This document shows positions 35,144 to 43,951 of a DNA stretch of 64,000 nucleotides, piece after piece. The notes under the pieces are model-generated. The model ran no database searches. It worked only from the letters and a program-made list of their open reading frames with translations, and was not told where the DNA came from. This DNA comes from Pelotomaculum terephthalicicum JT. GTDB lineage: Bacteria; Bacillota; Desulfotomaculia; Desulfotomaculales; Pelotomaculaceae. Position numbers and translations under genes: made by a program. The stretch is from positions 1 to 64,000 of the forward strand of contig NZ_JAKNBL010000015.1 of NCBI RefSeq assembly GCF_022410535.1. The letters run 5' to 3'. The stretch's first letter is position 1. Each line of letters begins with the position of its first letter.

Positions 35144-36024
35144 TACCGCCTCCTGCCTCTCAATTCTTGTAAAAATTCAACATATTGCCGGTAGCGTGAT
35201 TCTTCAATTCCCCCTTGTTCCACCGCTTTCTTGACAGCGCACCCGGGTTCCCTGTCATGAAGGCAGCCGCTAAAGTAACAATCCCCGCTGTACTCTTCCA
35301 TTTCCGGAAAGTAGCCGGCTAGTTCCTCCAGCTTGATATCGGGCAAGTCCAGGCTGGAAAAACCGGGGGTGTCCGCCACCAATCCACCTTCAGGCAGGGA
35401 TATCAATTCCACATGGCGGGTCGTATGTTTGCCCCGCTTTAATTTTTCGCTGACTCTGCCGGTTTTAAGTTTCAACTCCGGCACTATGGCGTTTAATATC
35501 GTCGATTTGCCCACCCCGGAAGGGCCGGCGAATACCGAAATTTTTCCCCGCAGTTTCTCCCGCAGGCTGTCCAGACCCGTTCCGGTCACCGCGCTGGTTA
35601 GCGCCACAGTATATACACCCTGATAGCGGGAAACAAGAGCAACCTCGCCATTTTCTATAAGGTCGATTTTATTGAAACATATCACCGGCTCAATCTGATT
35701 CATGACTGCCGTAATGAGAAAGCGGTCCAGTAAGCCGGGATTGGGCTCGGGTTCCCGTACGGAAAAAATAATTATCGCTTGATCCACGTTGGCTACCGGC
35801 GGCCGCAACAGCGCGGAGCGGCGGGACAATACTTTCACGATAACCCCGGCCCGGTCCGCTTTTGGCGCCAGTTCCACCCGGTCTCCAACCAGGACTTGCT
35901 GTTTTTCGTAACGGAAGCGCCCCCGCAACGAGCACTCCCATGCACAGCCGCCGTCATGAACAAAATAATGGCCGCTGTACGCCTTCAGGACAATGCCCTG
36001 AACAAGGTTTTCCCCGCTAATCAA
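35140..36024 (-). CDS. rsgA: Ribosome small subunit-dependent GTPase A
   Basis: A circularly permuted GTPase aiding late 30S maturation. Seen are an N-terminal OB domain (VQGIVLKAYSGHYFV), the G4 motif CFNKIDL, the P-loop GPSGVGKST, G3 DTPG, and a zinc knuckle C-x5-C-x-H-x5-C (CYFSGCLHDREPGC). The start I prefer is TTG at 36,024, just inside the end of pknB; the frame is open to 36,084, where ATG codons exist, but those add a hydrophobic stretch not typical of the family. The neighbourhood pknB-rsgA-rpe is conserved in Firmicutes. Confidence 0.93.
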   Translation of the reverse strand: MISGENLVQGIVLKAYSGHYFVHDGGCAWECSLRGRFRYEKQQVLVGDRVELAPKADRAGVIVKVLSRRSALLRPPVANVDQAIIIFSVREPEPNPGLLDRFLITAVMNQIEPVICFNKIDLIENGEVALVSRYQGVYTVALTSAVTGTGLDSLREKLRGKISVFAGPSGVGKSTILNAIVPELKLKTGRVSEKLKRGKHTTRHVELISLPEGGLVADTPGFSSLDLPDIKLEELAGYFPEMEEYSGDCYFSGCLHDREPGCAVKKAVEQGGIEESRYRQYVEFLQELRGRRRY

Positions 36025-37897
36025 GAGGTATATCACCATCCACCAGGACTTCATCCACATAAACTCGAACAGTCGCCTTACCATAATAGGTTATTTGTTT
36101 GGTCACCGATTTTTCATTCCTGACAGTGCCGTTAAAAACTTCGGTAGCGCCCCGCACATCATTCAGCACGATTCTCAGCTTGTGCTCTTTCTTATCGTCG
36201 TTAAATGGGACGGTTACATTTTTAGTGCGCTTTTCCGGGCCCGGCCCGTCGCTTACGGTTACATGCACTTCGGAGCCTTCCTCGACCTCTGTGTTCTTGG
36301 CCGGGCTCTGGTCTGTCACCTGCCCGGAGAGATAACTGCTGCTTCTAACCCTGTTCACATTTTCATCAAGGATTAACTTAAGTTTCAACAATTCCTCTTT
36401 CGCCTTCTCCAGCGTCAGGCCGGTCAGGTCGGGCAGCTTATGCATCACGGGCTGCTTTCCTTTACTGACATGCAAGATTACCTGGCTTCCTTTTGCGAGT
36501 TTGCCGCCTTTGGGCTCCTGGTCCATCACGACTCCTTCCGCATATTCATTGCTGTACCCTTCCTGATAGGGCATGGCTACGTTTAAATCATTTCTTTCAA
36601 TCATGCTTTTTGCATTACTGAAACTCTGGCCGATGACCGAAGGCACCTCCCGCAGTTCCGCTCCCTGGCTGACATATAGAATTACGGTGTGGTTTACTTT
36701 TATCTTGTCGCCTTCCGCAGGCTTCTGGGAAATGACACTGTTCTCCGGCACACTGGGATGGTAGTTCAAGAACACCTGAGGATCTTTTTTTATACCCTGC
36801 CGGCGTAAAATGTTTTTAGCCTCATCAAGGGTCTTTCCCTCGACGGAAGGCATCGTCACTTCCGGTATATTGAAGTAAAACTGAAACGCGGCGGCCCCCG
36901 CGGCAAACAGCACCAGAAGAATCAACGCCGACCAGAGCCATCTCTTGCTTCTTTTTCTCCCGCGCACATCCCTCTCAGCGGGCTGGATATCCCCGGCCGC
37001 CCTGTGCACGGTGGGAATCACTCTGGTGGCGAATTCATCATCGGGCTCAGCCCGCGGCGGGTCTTTTATGCCGGCTCCGGCTATATCCTCAAGTTCCTGC
37101 GCCATCTGTCTCGCTGTTTCATACCGGCCGGACGGGCTCTTCGTCATGGCCCGGGCGATTACTTTTTCCAAGCTCAACGGCACCGCCGGATTCAGCAGGG
37201 AAGGGCGGGGCGGCTCATCCTGGATATGCTTCAAAGCGACGCCGACCGGGGTGTCCCCTTGGAAAGGCAGCGCTCCCGTAGCCATTTCATACAATACGAC
37301 ACCCAGGGAATAGATGTCGGAACGCGGTCCGGTATTTTCTCCACGCGCCTGCTCGGGGGAAAGGTAATGAACCGAGCCCATGACGGCGTCGGTCTGGGTA
37401 AGGGTAGCGGCGGTGGCCTCCCTGGCGATCCCGAAATCGGTCAGTTTGGCCCGTCCGTCCCTGGTGATTAAAATGTTCTGCGGCTTGACATCCCGGTGCA
37501 CGATGCTGTTTTCATGGGCATGTTCCAGCGCGTCGCTGATCTGTCGGGCAATTTGGGCGGACCTGGCCGGGGTTAAAGGGCCATGCAGCCGGATCAGATT
37601 TTTTAAGTTGTCGCCTTCAACATATTCCATGACCAGGTAGTCAACTTCATCTACCCGGCCGACATCGTAAATGCTGACTATATTCGGGTGTGAGAGGCTG
37701 GCGATAGCCTGGGCCTCTCTGCGAAACCGTTTTACGAAGTCTTCGTCACTGTTGAACTCGGAACGAAGCACTTTTATGGTAACCAATCTGTTCAAAATGG
37801 TGTCCCGGCCCTTATAAACTATGGCCATACCACCGCCGCCCAGCTGTTCCACAATTTCATAGCGGTTCCCCAAAAGCTTCCCGATCATTTTATTCAC
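36017..37897 (-). CDS. pknB: Serine/threonine kinase with PASTA domains
   Basis: A 626-residue PrkC/PknB-type kinase. The kinase domain at about 10-270 has the Gly loop LGGGGMAIVYKGRD, the catalytic loop HRDVKPQN and DFG. A transmembrane helix stands at about 327-347, followed by three PASTA domains (about 350-555) that bind muropeptides or lipid II outside the cell, and a beta-rich C-terminal domain of about 70 residues. It should control growth and division in response to cell wall state. It is in one run with PP2C, FHA, FtsW and PBP genes. Confidence 0.96.
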   Translation of the reverse strand: MNKMIGKLLGNRYEIVEQLGGGGMAIVYKGRDTILNRLVTIKVLRSEFNSDEDFVKRFRREAQAIASLSHPNIVSIYDVGRVDEVDYLVMEYVEGDNLKNLIRLHGPLTPARSAQIARQISDALEHAHENSIVHRDVKPQNILITRDGRAKLTDFGIAREATAATLTQTDAVMGSVHYLSPEQARGENTGPRSDIYSLGVVLYEMATGALPFQGDTPVGVALKHIQDEPPRPSLLNPAVPLSLEKVIARAMTKSPSGRYETARQMAQELEDIAGAGIKDPPRAEPDDEFATRVIPTVHRAAGDIQPAERDVRGRKRSKRWLWSALILLVLFAAGAAAFQFYFNIPEVTMPSVEGKTLDEAKNILRRQGIKKDPQVFLNYHPSVPENSVISQKPAEGDKIKVNHTVILYVSQGAELREVPSVIGQSFSNAKSMIERNDLNVAMPYQEGYSNEYAEGVVMDQEPKGGKLAKGSQVILHVSKGKQPVMHKLPDLTGLTLEKAKEELLKLKLILDENVNRVRSSSYLSGQVTDQSPAKNTEVEEGSEVHVTVSDGPGPEKRTKNVTVPFNDDKKEHKLRIVLNDVRGATEVFNGTVRNEKSVTKQITYYGKATVRVYVDEVLVDGDIPLD

Positions 37898-37951
37898 CTC
37901 TAATCTAAACTAAACGTTAGCAAAGTTATTTTTTGCACGCCGCTCGCCAAT

Positions 37952-39346
37952 CTAATACCCCTTCGCCAGAGCCGTCGCCAGAAGACTGCCCGCGACCGGG
38001 GCCGCGACAGACGCGCCCGAACCGGCGTTTTCCAAAACCACCGCGACAGCCAGCCTGGGCTGCTCCGCGGGCGCGAAACCGATAAACCAGGCGTGCGTCT
38101 TACCGTGCGGGTTTTGCGCGGAGCCGGTTTTACCGGCCACCTTCACCCCGGAAACAGCCGCTGCTGTCGCCGTGCCGCCGCGCACCGCGTCGATCATCCC
38201 TTCTTTAATGATTCCGGATATGGCCGGGGTGGTTGCGGTAAGCCACTGGCGTTGCGTTACGGACTGAACGGCTGCACCGGAGGAGTCTCTTACCGATTCA
38301 ACCAGGTAGGGATGCATAATCACACCTTGGTTGGCTATGGCCGCCGCCGCCAGGGCCATATGCAGCGGGCTTACCAGCACCTCGCCCTGTCCGATGGCGC
38401 TGCTGGCCAGTTCTGTCTGAATCATATCACCCGGAGCGGCAAGCGTGCCCGGCCGCACCGCGATTCCTGGGCCGGGGTCCTGATCCAGCCCGAAAGCTTT
38501 AAAGGTGCGGTAAAAGCTGTCGGTGCCCAACCCGAGGCCCAACTGCGCAAAAGTGGTGTTGCATGAGACGGCGAGAGCCTTTTTCAGATCCACTTCGCCA
38601 TGCACAGCCAGGTCGGTCAGCTTATACCCGCCTACCATCAAGTAACCCTGGCAGTTAAAAGTGCTGTCGGCCAGTCCGGGTTTGTCGGCCAGCGCTCCCG
38701 CCGCAGTAATAATTTTGAACGTTGAACCGGGTGGGTAAGCGCCCTGCGCCGCCCGGTTCAGCAAGGGCGAGTCCGCCGCCTGCACCAGAACCGGCCAGTA
38801 TTCCTCCAGGCGGTTGGGATCGTAACCCGGGGCTGAGGCCACTACCCGCAAAGCTCCCGTCCTGGTGTCAACGAGAACAACCGCCCCGCGCCGGTTCCCC
38901 AGCAGCTGCTCTGCAAGCTCCTGCAGGGAAGAGTCAATAGTGAGCGTCAGATCCCCGCCCTTTTGCTCCTTACCCAGGAGCCTATTGATAAAATTCCTGA
39001 CGCTGTCGGATCCTTCCATGCCCAGCAGATAAGAATCGTATGCGGATTCAAGGCCCGCCCGCCCGTACCGGTCGGAAACGTAACCGATAATATGCGCCGC
39101 GACATCCCCCTGGGGATAAACCCGCCGGCCTTGCTTGCCGTCAAATTCCGTCCGGGCCAGGACAACACCCTTGGCATCATAGATGTTTCCCCGCACAGTT
39201 TGATTCTCCATCTCCTGCACGCGGCGGTTATAAGGATTCGAGGCCAGGGCCGGGTTCCTGACCACCTGCAAATAAGACAGGTAGCCCACCAGGATTAAAA
39301 ATAAGCCCAATAGCAAGAAACCTAGTTTTAGAATATTCTGCTTCAT
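37952..39346 (-). CDS. Penicillin-binding protein 2-like transpeptidase (PbpA/FtsI class)
   Basis: A 464-residue peptidoglycan transpeptidase. One N-terminal transmembrane helix (about 7-25), a short dimerisation-type domain, and the transpeptidase domain with SxxK motif in YPPGSTFKI (about residue 208), SCN (VSCNTTFAQLG) and KTGSAQ. The domain is short compared with SpoVD-type PBPs and lacks PASTA. Its ATG overlaps the stop of the FtsW-like gene by four bases, so both are translated together as a polymerase-transpeptidase pair. Confidence 0.94.
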   Translation of the reverse strand: MKQNILKLGFLLLGLFLILVGYLSYLQVVRNPALASNPYNRRVQEMENQTVRGNIYDAKGVVLARTEFDGKQGRRVYPQGDVAAHIIGYVSDRYGRAGLESAYDSYLLGMEGSDSVRNFINRLLGKEQKGGDLTLTIDSSLQELAEQLLGNRRGAVVLVDTRTGALRVVASAPGYDPNRLEEYWPVLVQAADSPLLNRAAQGAYPPGSTFKIITAAGALADKPGLADSTFNCQGYLMVGGYKLTDLAVHGEVDLKKALAVSCNTTFAQLGLGLGTDSFYRTFKAFGLDQDPGPGIAVRPGTLAAPGDMIQTELASSAIGQGEVLVSPLHMALAAAAIANQGVIMHPYLVESVRDSSGAAVQSVTQRQWLTATTPAISGIIKEGMIDAVRGGTATAAAVSGVKVAGKTGSAQNPHGKTHAWFIGFAPAEQPRLAVAVVLENAGSGASVAAPVAGSLLATALAKGY

Positions 39347-40662
39347 AAATCGCTTTCTTCCTCGTGGGAAATATTTAATAAAAGCCCCAGCAATATAAAG
39401 TTCGCCACCAGCGAACTGCCGCCATAACTTATATACGGAAGAGTAATGCCGGTCAGGGGTAACAGCTTGGTTACCCCGGCAATAATGATAAAAGCCTGTA
39501 AACCCAGCAGGGCGGTCAGCCCGGAAGCTGCCAGGGCGGCGAATTCATCTGTCGTTTTTAAAGCAATCCTGATTCCCCGGTAAACAAAGAGCATAAAAAG
39601 GATAATAATACCGGCGCCGCCTGCCAAACCCAGTTCTTCACAAATAGCGGAAAAAATCAAATCGGTATGCACAGCCGGAATGTATCCCGGAAATCCCAGC
39701 CCGAGACCGCTGCCGAGCACACCGCCCGAGTTAATCGCAAAAAGCGACTGAATGATCTGGTATCCCGTAGTTTCTATATTGGGCCACGGGTTCATCCATA
39801 TTTCAAATCTGGCCCGCACATGGTCAAACATGTAGAAACTGGCTGCCGCCCCCGCGGCAAACAGCGTCGAACCAAACAGAACATAAAGAATACGGGAGGT
39901 GGCCACATAAACCATGGTCAGAAAGGTGCTGAAATAAATCAGCGCCGCGCCGAGGTCTTTCTGATACACCAGCAATAAGAGGGAAATTCCCCACATGGCC
40001 AGCAGCGGGCCCCACTCCTGCGGCCCCGGCAAAGCCAGCCCGCCCAGGTTTCTGGTCCCGACGGTCAAGACGGCCCTGTTTTCCGACAGGTAACTGGCCA
40101 GGAAAAGCACTACTAAGATTTTAACAAACTCGGACGGCTGAAAATTAAAGATGCCAAGGTCCAGCCAGCTCTTCGCCCCCCCCTGCTCCTGGCCGAAAAA
40201 AACGGGTAGGATAAGGGCAATCAAACCGGCAAGCGCGTAAATATATTTATAGTCGCTTAAAAACCGGAAATCAATAAGCAGCCGTGTGGTTAAAAGCAGA
40301 ACTCCCAGCCCGATCAGCAGCCAGAAAAACTGGCGCACGCCATAAGCCGGATCCAGGCGAAACAAGAAAATCAGGCCGGTAGTGGAAAGCAAGGCGACTA
40401 ACGGCAACAAAAAGCAATCCCCGCGGTAGCCCGAATAATGCCAGTAAAAACTAACCAAAAAGTAGGCCGCGACAACTGAGACGCAGGCGAAAACGACCTT
40501 CCGGTCCGCCGCGCCGGCCGATCCCAGGTACAACGCAGCCGCCCCGATCATGGCATAAACCCCGATAAGAGAAAGCAGCTTCCACTCAACCCGCCGGCCT
40601 TTCCTGCGGGCCGCGCTTTTTGCCACCGCGCTGATATAGTTGCCGTAACTGCCGTCAGTCAT
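39343..40662 (-). CDS. ftsW: FtsW/RodA/SpoVE-family peptidoglycan polymerase
   Basis: A 439-residue SEDS-family protein with about ten to twelve membrane helices. Signatures are GGAKSWLDLGIFNFQPSEFV, KILVVLFLASYL, QKDLGAALIYF, GLGLGFPGYIPAVHTDLIFS and the C-terminal PLTGITLPYISYGGSSLVAN. It polymerises lipid II glycan strands together with the downstream PBP. The name ftsW is used in the broad sense; RodA or SpoVE cannot be separated by sequence alone. Upstream lies the intergenic repeat copy B. Confidence 0.92.
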   Translation of the reverse strand: MTDGSYGNYISAVAKSAARRKGRRVEWKLLSLIGVYAMIGAAALYLGSAGAADRKVVFACVSVVAAYFLVSFYWHYSGYRGDCFLLPLVALLSTTGLIFLFRLDPAYGVRQFFWLLIGLGVLLLTTRLLIDFRFLSDYKYIYALAGLIALILPVFFGQEQGGAKSWLDLGIFNFQPSEFVKILVVLFLASYLSENRAVLTVGTRNLGGLALPGPQEWGPLLAMWGISLLLLVYQKDLGAALIYFSTFLTMVYVATSRILYVLFGSTLFAAGAAASFYMFDHVRARFEIWMNPWPNIETTGYQIIQSLFAINSGGVLGSGLGLGFPGYIPAVHTDLIFSAICEELGLAGGAGIIILFMLFVYRGIRIALKTTDEFAALAASGLTALLGLQAFIIIAGVTKLLPLTGITLPYISYGGSSLVANFILLGLLLNISHEEESDL

Positions 40663-40689
40663 TTTATTCCCCCGGAACCTTATATTAAT

Positions 40690-40781
40690 GAATGAAAAAT
40701 AAGAGAACGGTAAAAATAAATCATTACCATTTTCAGCTATCTGATGATGAAGCGAAGCTTCATGGGAGTCTGACTCCTAAT
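40690..40781. repeat. Dispersed intergenic repeat, copy B
   Basis: Non-coding stretch between the FtsW-like and PP2C genes. Positions 40,713-40,774 match 14,632-14,693 in reverse orientation with about three differences over 62 bases, including the palindrome GAAGCGAAGCTTC. The GTAGTCAG-type arms of copy A are reduced to GAGTCTGACTCC here. Confidence 0.75.
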
Positions 40782-41495
40782 TTAAAACTGGGCCAGAATA
40801 ATGGTAACATTGTCCGCGCCTCCATACTGAAGCGCCTTGCCGAGCAGGGCATGCACCGCGCTGTTAATCCCTTGGGAAGATTTGATCACATATAATAGAT
40901 CCTCCTGGCGAAGATAACGGGTTAAGCCGTCGGTGCACAGTAAGAGGAGATCGTTTGCCGCTAATTTATCCCGGTAAAGGTCCACCGCCACCGACTGCGC
41001 AGTGCCGAGCGCCCTGGTCAGCATATTGCGCTGGGGGTGCTGAAGCGCCTGTTCTTCGTTAATGCCGCCTTTTCTTAGCAGTTCCTGCACCAGTGAATGG
41101 TCTTGAGTCAATTGACGAATACCACCCCGGCGAATCAAATAGGCCCGGCTATCACCCACATGAGCGATAATAAGGTCGCCCGCACAGTTCAAACACGCGG
41201 TTAATGTCGTTCCCATGCCCTTAAGTTCTTCCTTCCGTACGGACATTTTGAATACCGAAACATTGGCCACTTTAACTGAATTGAGCAGGGCTTTCTCAGG
41301 CGATTCACCCTTTTTCAGCAAGCGGGCGAGCTCTTTCTGCAACGTTTGAAGCGCCAATCCGCTGGCGACTTCACCACCCTGGTGTCCGCCCATCCCGTCC
41401 GCTACCGCCAGCAGCCCCATTTCCGGCAACACAAGCAGGCTGTCTTCATTAACCCTCCTTGATAAACCCGTGTCAGTGATCTGCGCCCATCTCAT
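40782..41495 (-). CDS. prpC: PP2C-family protein phosphatase (PrpC/Stp)
   Basis: A 237-residue metal-dependent phosphatase that should reverse phosphorylation by the PASTA kinase. Motifs: N-terminal RRVNEDSLLVLPEMGLLAVA, DGMGGHQGGEVAS, GTTLTACL, IAHVGDSRAYLIR, LTQDHSL, LCTDGLTRYL and GGADNVTIIL. All metal-binding Asp residues are present. It overlaps the end of the FHA gene upstream by 23 bases. Confidence 0.96.
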   Translation of the reverse strand: MRWAQITDTGLSRRVNEDSLLVLPEMGLLAVADGMGGHQGGEVASGLALQTLQKELARLLKKGESPEKALLNSVKVANVSVFKMSVRKEELKGMGTTLTACLNCAGDLIIAHVGDSRAYLIRRGGIRQLTQDHSLVQELLRKGGINEEQALQHPQRNMLTRALGTAQSVAVDLYRDKLAANDLLLLCTDGLTRYLRQEDLLYVIKSSQGINSAVHALLGKALQYGGADNVTIILAQF

Positions 41496-41976
41496 ACCCC
41501 CACCTCACAAACTGAAAAATAACTCCCCCGATTCTAATTTTATCTCTATTTGCCAAAACAATCGGCTGATTCACCTGGATTTCGTTCAAGAAAGTGCCGT
41601 TGGTGCTTTTCAAATCCTCCAGCCAGTACTGTCCTTCCTTAAAGTATATACGCGCGTGCCAGGCAGAGGCAAATGTGCCAGCAATAATTATATCGCTCCG
41701 TTCGTCCCTGCCGATAAGAGTTTCCCTTTGGAAACCAAAAGTGTCGCCTGATTTTGGCTGGGATACGGAGCTTTCGACAACCACCAGTTCTACTTCACCG
41801 GTTGTCCCGAAAGAAGAACGGGGTTCTTCTCTCGGCCTGCCGGGGGGGTTTTCTATTACCTGTTGAGACGATACTTCTTTCAGGTCGGCGATCATCCATT
41901 TAATCAGCCTGAAAATAGAAATAAGGAGAAGCAATAAAAAAGCATACCGCAAAGCCGTAATTAATATGGTAAGCAT
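41473..41976 (-). CDS. Membrane-anchored FHA-domain protein
   Basis: A 167-residue protein with an N-terminal transmembrane helix (about 5-27), a linker, and a C-terminal FHA domain at about 75-160 (ETLIGRDERSDIII, AWHARIYFKEGQYWLEDLKS, TNGTFLNE). FHA domains bind phosphothreonine peptides; this one probably docks targets of the PASTA kinase at the membrane. It is in line with the FhaA-like gene, two bases downstream of it. Confidence 0.9.
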   Translation of the reverse strand: MLTILITALRYAFLLLLLISIFRLIKWMIADLKEVSSQQVIENPPGRPREEPRSSFGTTGEVELVVVESSVSQPKSGDTFGFQRETLIGRDERSDIIIAGTFASAWHARIYFKEGQYWLEDLKSTNGTFLNEIQVNQPIVLANRDKIRIGGVIFQFVRWGYEMGADH

Positions 41977-41978
41977 GT

Positions 41979-42749
41979 CTAATCCACCTTAAATGCGCAT
42001 ACTGTGGTGCCCAGGGCTACTTCATCTCCCGGTTCAAGCACTTTTGACACGATTCTGGAACCGTTCACCCACGTACCGTTGGTGCTACCAAGATCGGTGA
42101 TGGCAAACCTGCCCTGTACCCATTCAAGCCGCGCCTGGCGCCGGGATACACTGAAGTCGTTCAGAACGATATCACACCCGGCATGCCGCCCGATCACCTG
42201 GCTGGCTTTACTCAAATTAATAATCCTCCCTTTTTCCGGACCGGCTTCAACTTTCAGCCGGGCATAAACGGCAGGCGTCTTTTCCACAACAGTAATATCC
42301 TTGGCCAGGCGAAAAAGCTGGGTGTGTTCAAGCACTCCCGCATCCGCCTCTGCTGGTTCATCCTCCGGCGGCGCCTCGCTAAAACCGGATTCTATTTTTA
42401 TAAACCCTGTTTCTTCGAGCTCTTCTCTGACAAAATCCACGGCCGGCGGGCCGGCAAGGGTATATTTCTTTTCTCTGGCCTTCTGATTTACATATTCTTG
42501 AAGCTCACCGGAAAATGCCGAAGCTATTGCCGCAATATGATCGTAATCACTAGCATTAAGGTGAACAGTAAATTTATTAGGCACGTAAATTCTGTTGACA
42601 CTGACCCGCCTGCGGTCCCTCATCTCCCTGGCCAGCTTTTTCGCTATCTCGGCCGGCTGAACGCGTCCTTTAAACCTGTCTTTAAAAAACCCTTCAATAT
42701 ATTTTTCCAAACTGCCTTCCAAACCTGAGAAAACACCCAAGGAGCTCAC
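41979..42749 (-). CDS. DUF3662/FhaA-like FHA-domain protein
   Basis: A 256-residue protein. The N-terminal domain (VFSGLEGSLEKYIEGFFKDR, VQPAEIAKKLAREMRDRRRV, VPNKFTVHLNASDYDHI) is DUF3662 as in FhaA. The C-terminal FHA domain (SQVIGRHAGCDIVLNDFSVS, RRQARLEW, DLGSTNGTWVNG) is complete. In actinobacteria FhaA links the PASTA kinase to peptidoglycan synthesis; the presence next to FtsW/PBP suggests the same here. Confidence 0.92.
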   Translation of the reverse strand: MSSLGVFSGLEGSLEKYIEGFFKDRFKGRVQPAEIAKKLAREMRDRRRVSVNRIYVPNKFTVHLNASDYDHIAAIASAFSGELQEYVNQKAREKKYTLAGPPAVDFVREELEETGFIKIESGFSEAPPEDEPAEADAGVLEHTQLFRLAKDITVVEKTPAVYARLKVEAGPEKGRIINLSKASQVIGRHAGCDIVLNDFSVSRRQARLEWVQGRFAITDLGSTNGTWVNGSRIVSKVLEPGDEVALGTTVCAFKVD

Positions 42750-42830
42750 CTCCTGATCCGCTGGTTATACTTCAAACGCTTCGCCCAGTTCATTCGCTTC
42801 TCTGCAAGCTCACTCGCCCGCTCTTTTGCG

Positions 42831-43904
42831 TCAGGCTTCAAAATCGCCCTGCAGGCACGCGTCATGCCAACCTGCCAGAGTTTTCTGCCTCAACTGCCCG
42901 CAAGCGGCGTCGATATCCCCGCCAAGACTCCGGCGAACAGTAACGGGTATACCCATTTTTTCAAGAATATTTTTAAATATGAGCGCTTGACGCCTGGCAG
43001 ACGGCCTGACACCCCGTTCCGGCACCGGATTGGCTAAGATCAAATTAACGTGGCAGAGCATATCCGACAGCAGCGCGCCTAATTCAGCGGCCAGTTCATG
43101 CCCGTCGTTTAAACCGGCAATCAGGGCGTATTCAAAGGTAATCCGCCGGCCTGTCTTGAGCGCGTATTCCCGGCAAGCTTCCATTAATACCCGCAACGGG
43201 TATTTTTTATTAACCGGCATTAACTCATCCCGCAGGTGATCGTTCGGCGCGTGCAGCGACACCGCCAGAGTAACCGCCAGTTTTTCACCGGCCATCTCCC
43301 TGATCCGGGGCGCCAGACCGCAAGTGGAAACAGTGATATGGCGCTGCCCTATATTAAGACCGTAAGGAGCAGTAACGTTTTTTATAAAAGCAAGGGTGGC
43401 CGCGTAATTGTCCAGCGGTTCGCCGGAACCCATGATCACTACGTGGCTCACTCTTTCTCCGGCGTCCTTTTGCATACCGAGAACTTGCCCGTAAATCTCA
43501 CCGGAACGCAGGTTCCGGACGAAACCTCCCAGGCTTGAGGCACAGAGACGGCAACCCATCCGGCAACCGGCCTGGGTGGAGATACAGGCAGAGTTGCCGT
43601 AGCTGTGTTTCATCAAAACACTTTCAACCGCTTGACCGTCATCCAGTTTGAAGAGATACTTTACTGTGTCTCCACCCCGGGAAACCTGTCTTTTGATGAC
43701 TTCAACGCGCCCAATCCCGGCTATGGACGCCAGCCGCCCGCGCATATCACGGGGCAAGTTGGTCATTTCTTCAAGAGATCCGGCGCCTTTTTGAAAGACC
43801 CATTCTGCCATCTGCCTCGCCCGGTACGTCTCGACATCCATTTGCCGCGTCAAACCGACCAACTCAGAAAGGGTGAGGTCCCGCAAATCGATTTTGACCG
43901 ACAT
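42831..43904 (-). CDS. rlmN: 23S rRNA (adenine-2503-C2)-methyltransferase
   Basis: A 357-residue radical SAM enzyme methylating A2503 of 23S rRNA and A37 of certain tRNAs. The CX3CX2C cluster motif (AGCRMGCRLCASSLGG), GEPLDNYAATLAFI, GINSP-type segments and the methyl-carrier region near the C-terminus (ACGQL) are present. It lies between rsmB and the FhaA-like gene in one transcription direction. Confidence 0.97.
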   Translation of the reverse strand: MSVKIDLRDLTLSELVGLTRQMDVETYRARQMAEWVFQKGAGSLEEMTNLPRDMRGRLASIAGIGRVEVIKRQVSRGGDTVKYLFKLDDGQAVESVLMKHSYGNSACISTQAGCRMGCRLCASSLGGFVRNLRSGEIYGQVLGMQKDAGERVSHVVIMGSGEPLDNYAATLAFIKNVTAPYGLNIGQRHITVSTCGLAPRIREMAGEKLAVTLAVSLHAPNDHLRDELMPVNKKYPLRVLMEACREYALKTGRRITFEYALIAGLNDGHELAAELGALLSDMLCHVNLILANPVPERGVRPSARRQALIFKNILEKMGIPVTVRRSLGGDIDAACGQLRQKTLAGWHDACLQGDFEA

Positions 43905-43951
43905 TGAACTGCTCCTCTTTCTTAAATAAAACTATTCTCCATCATTTTGCC

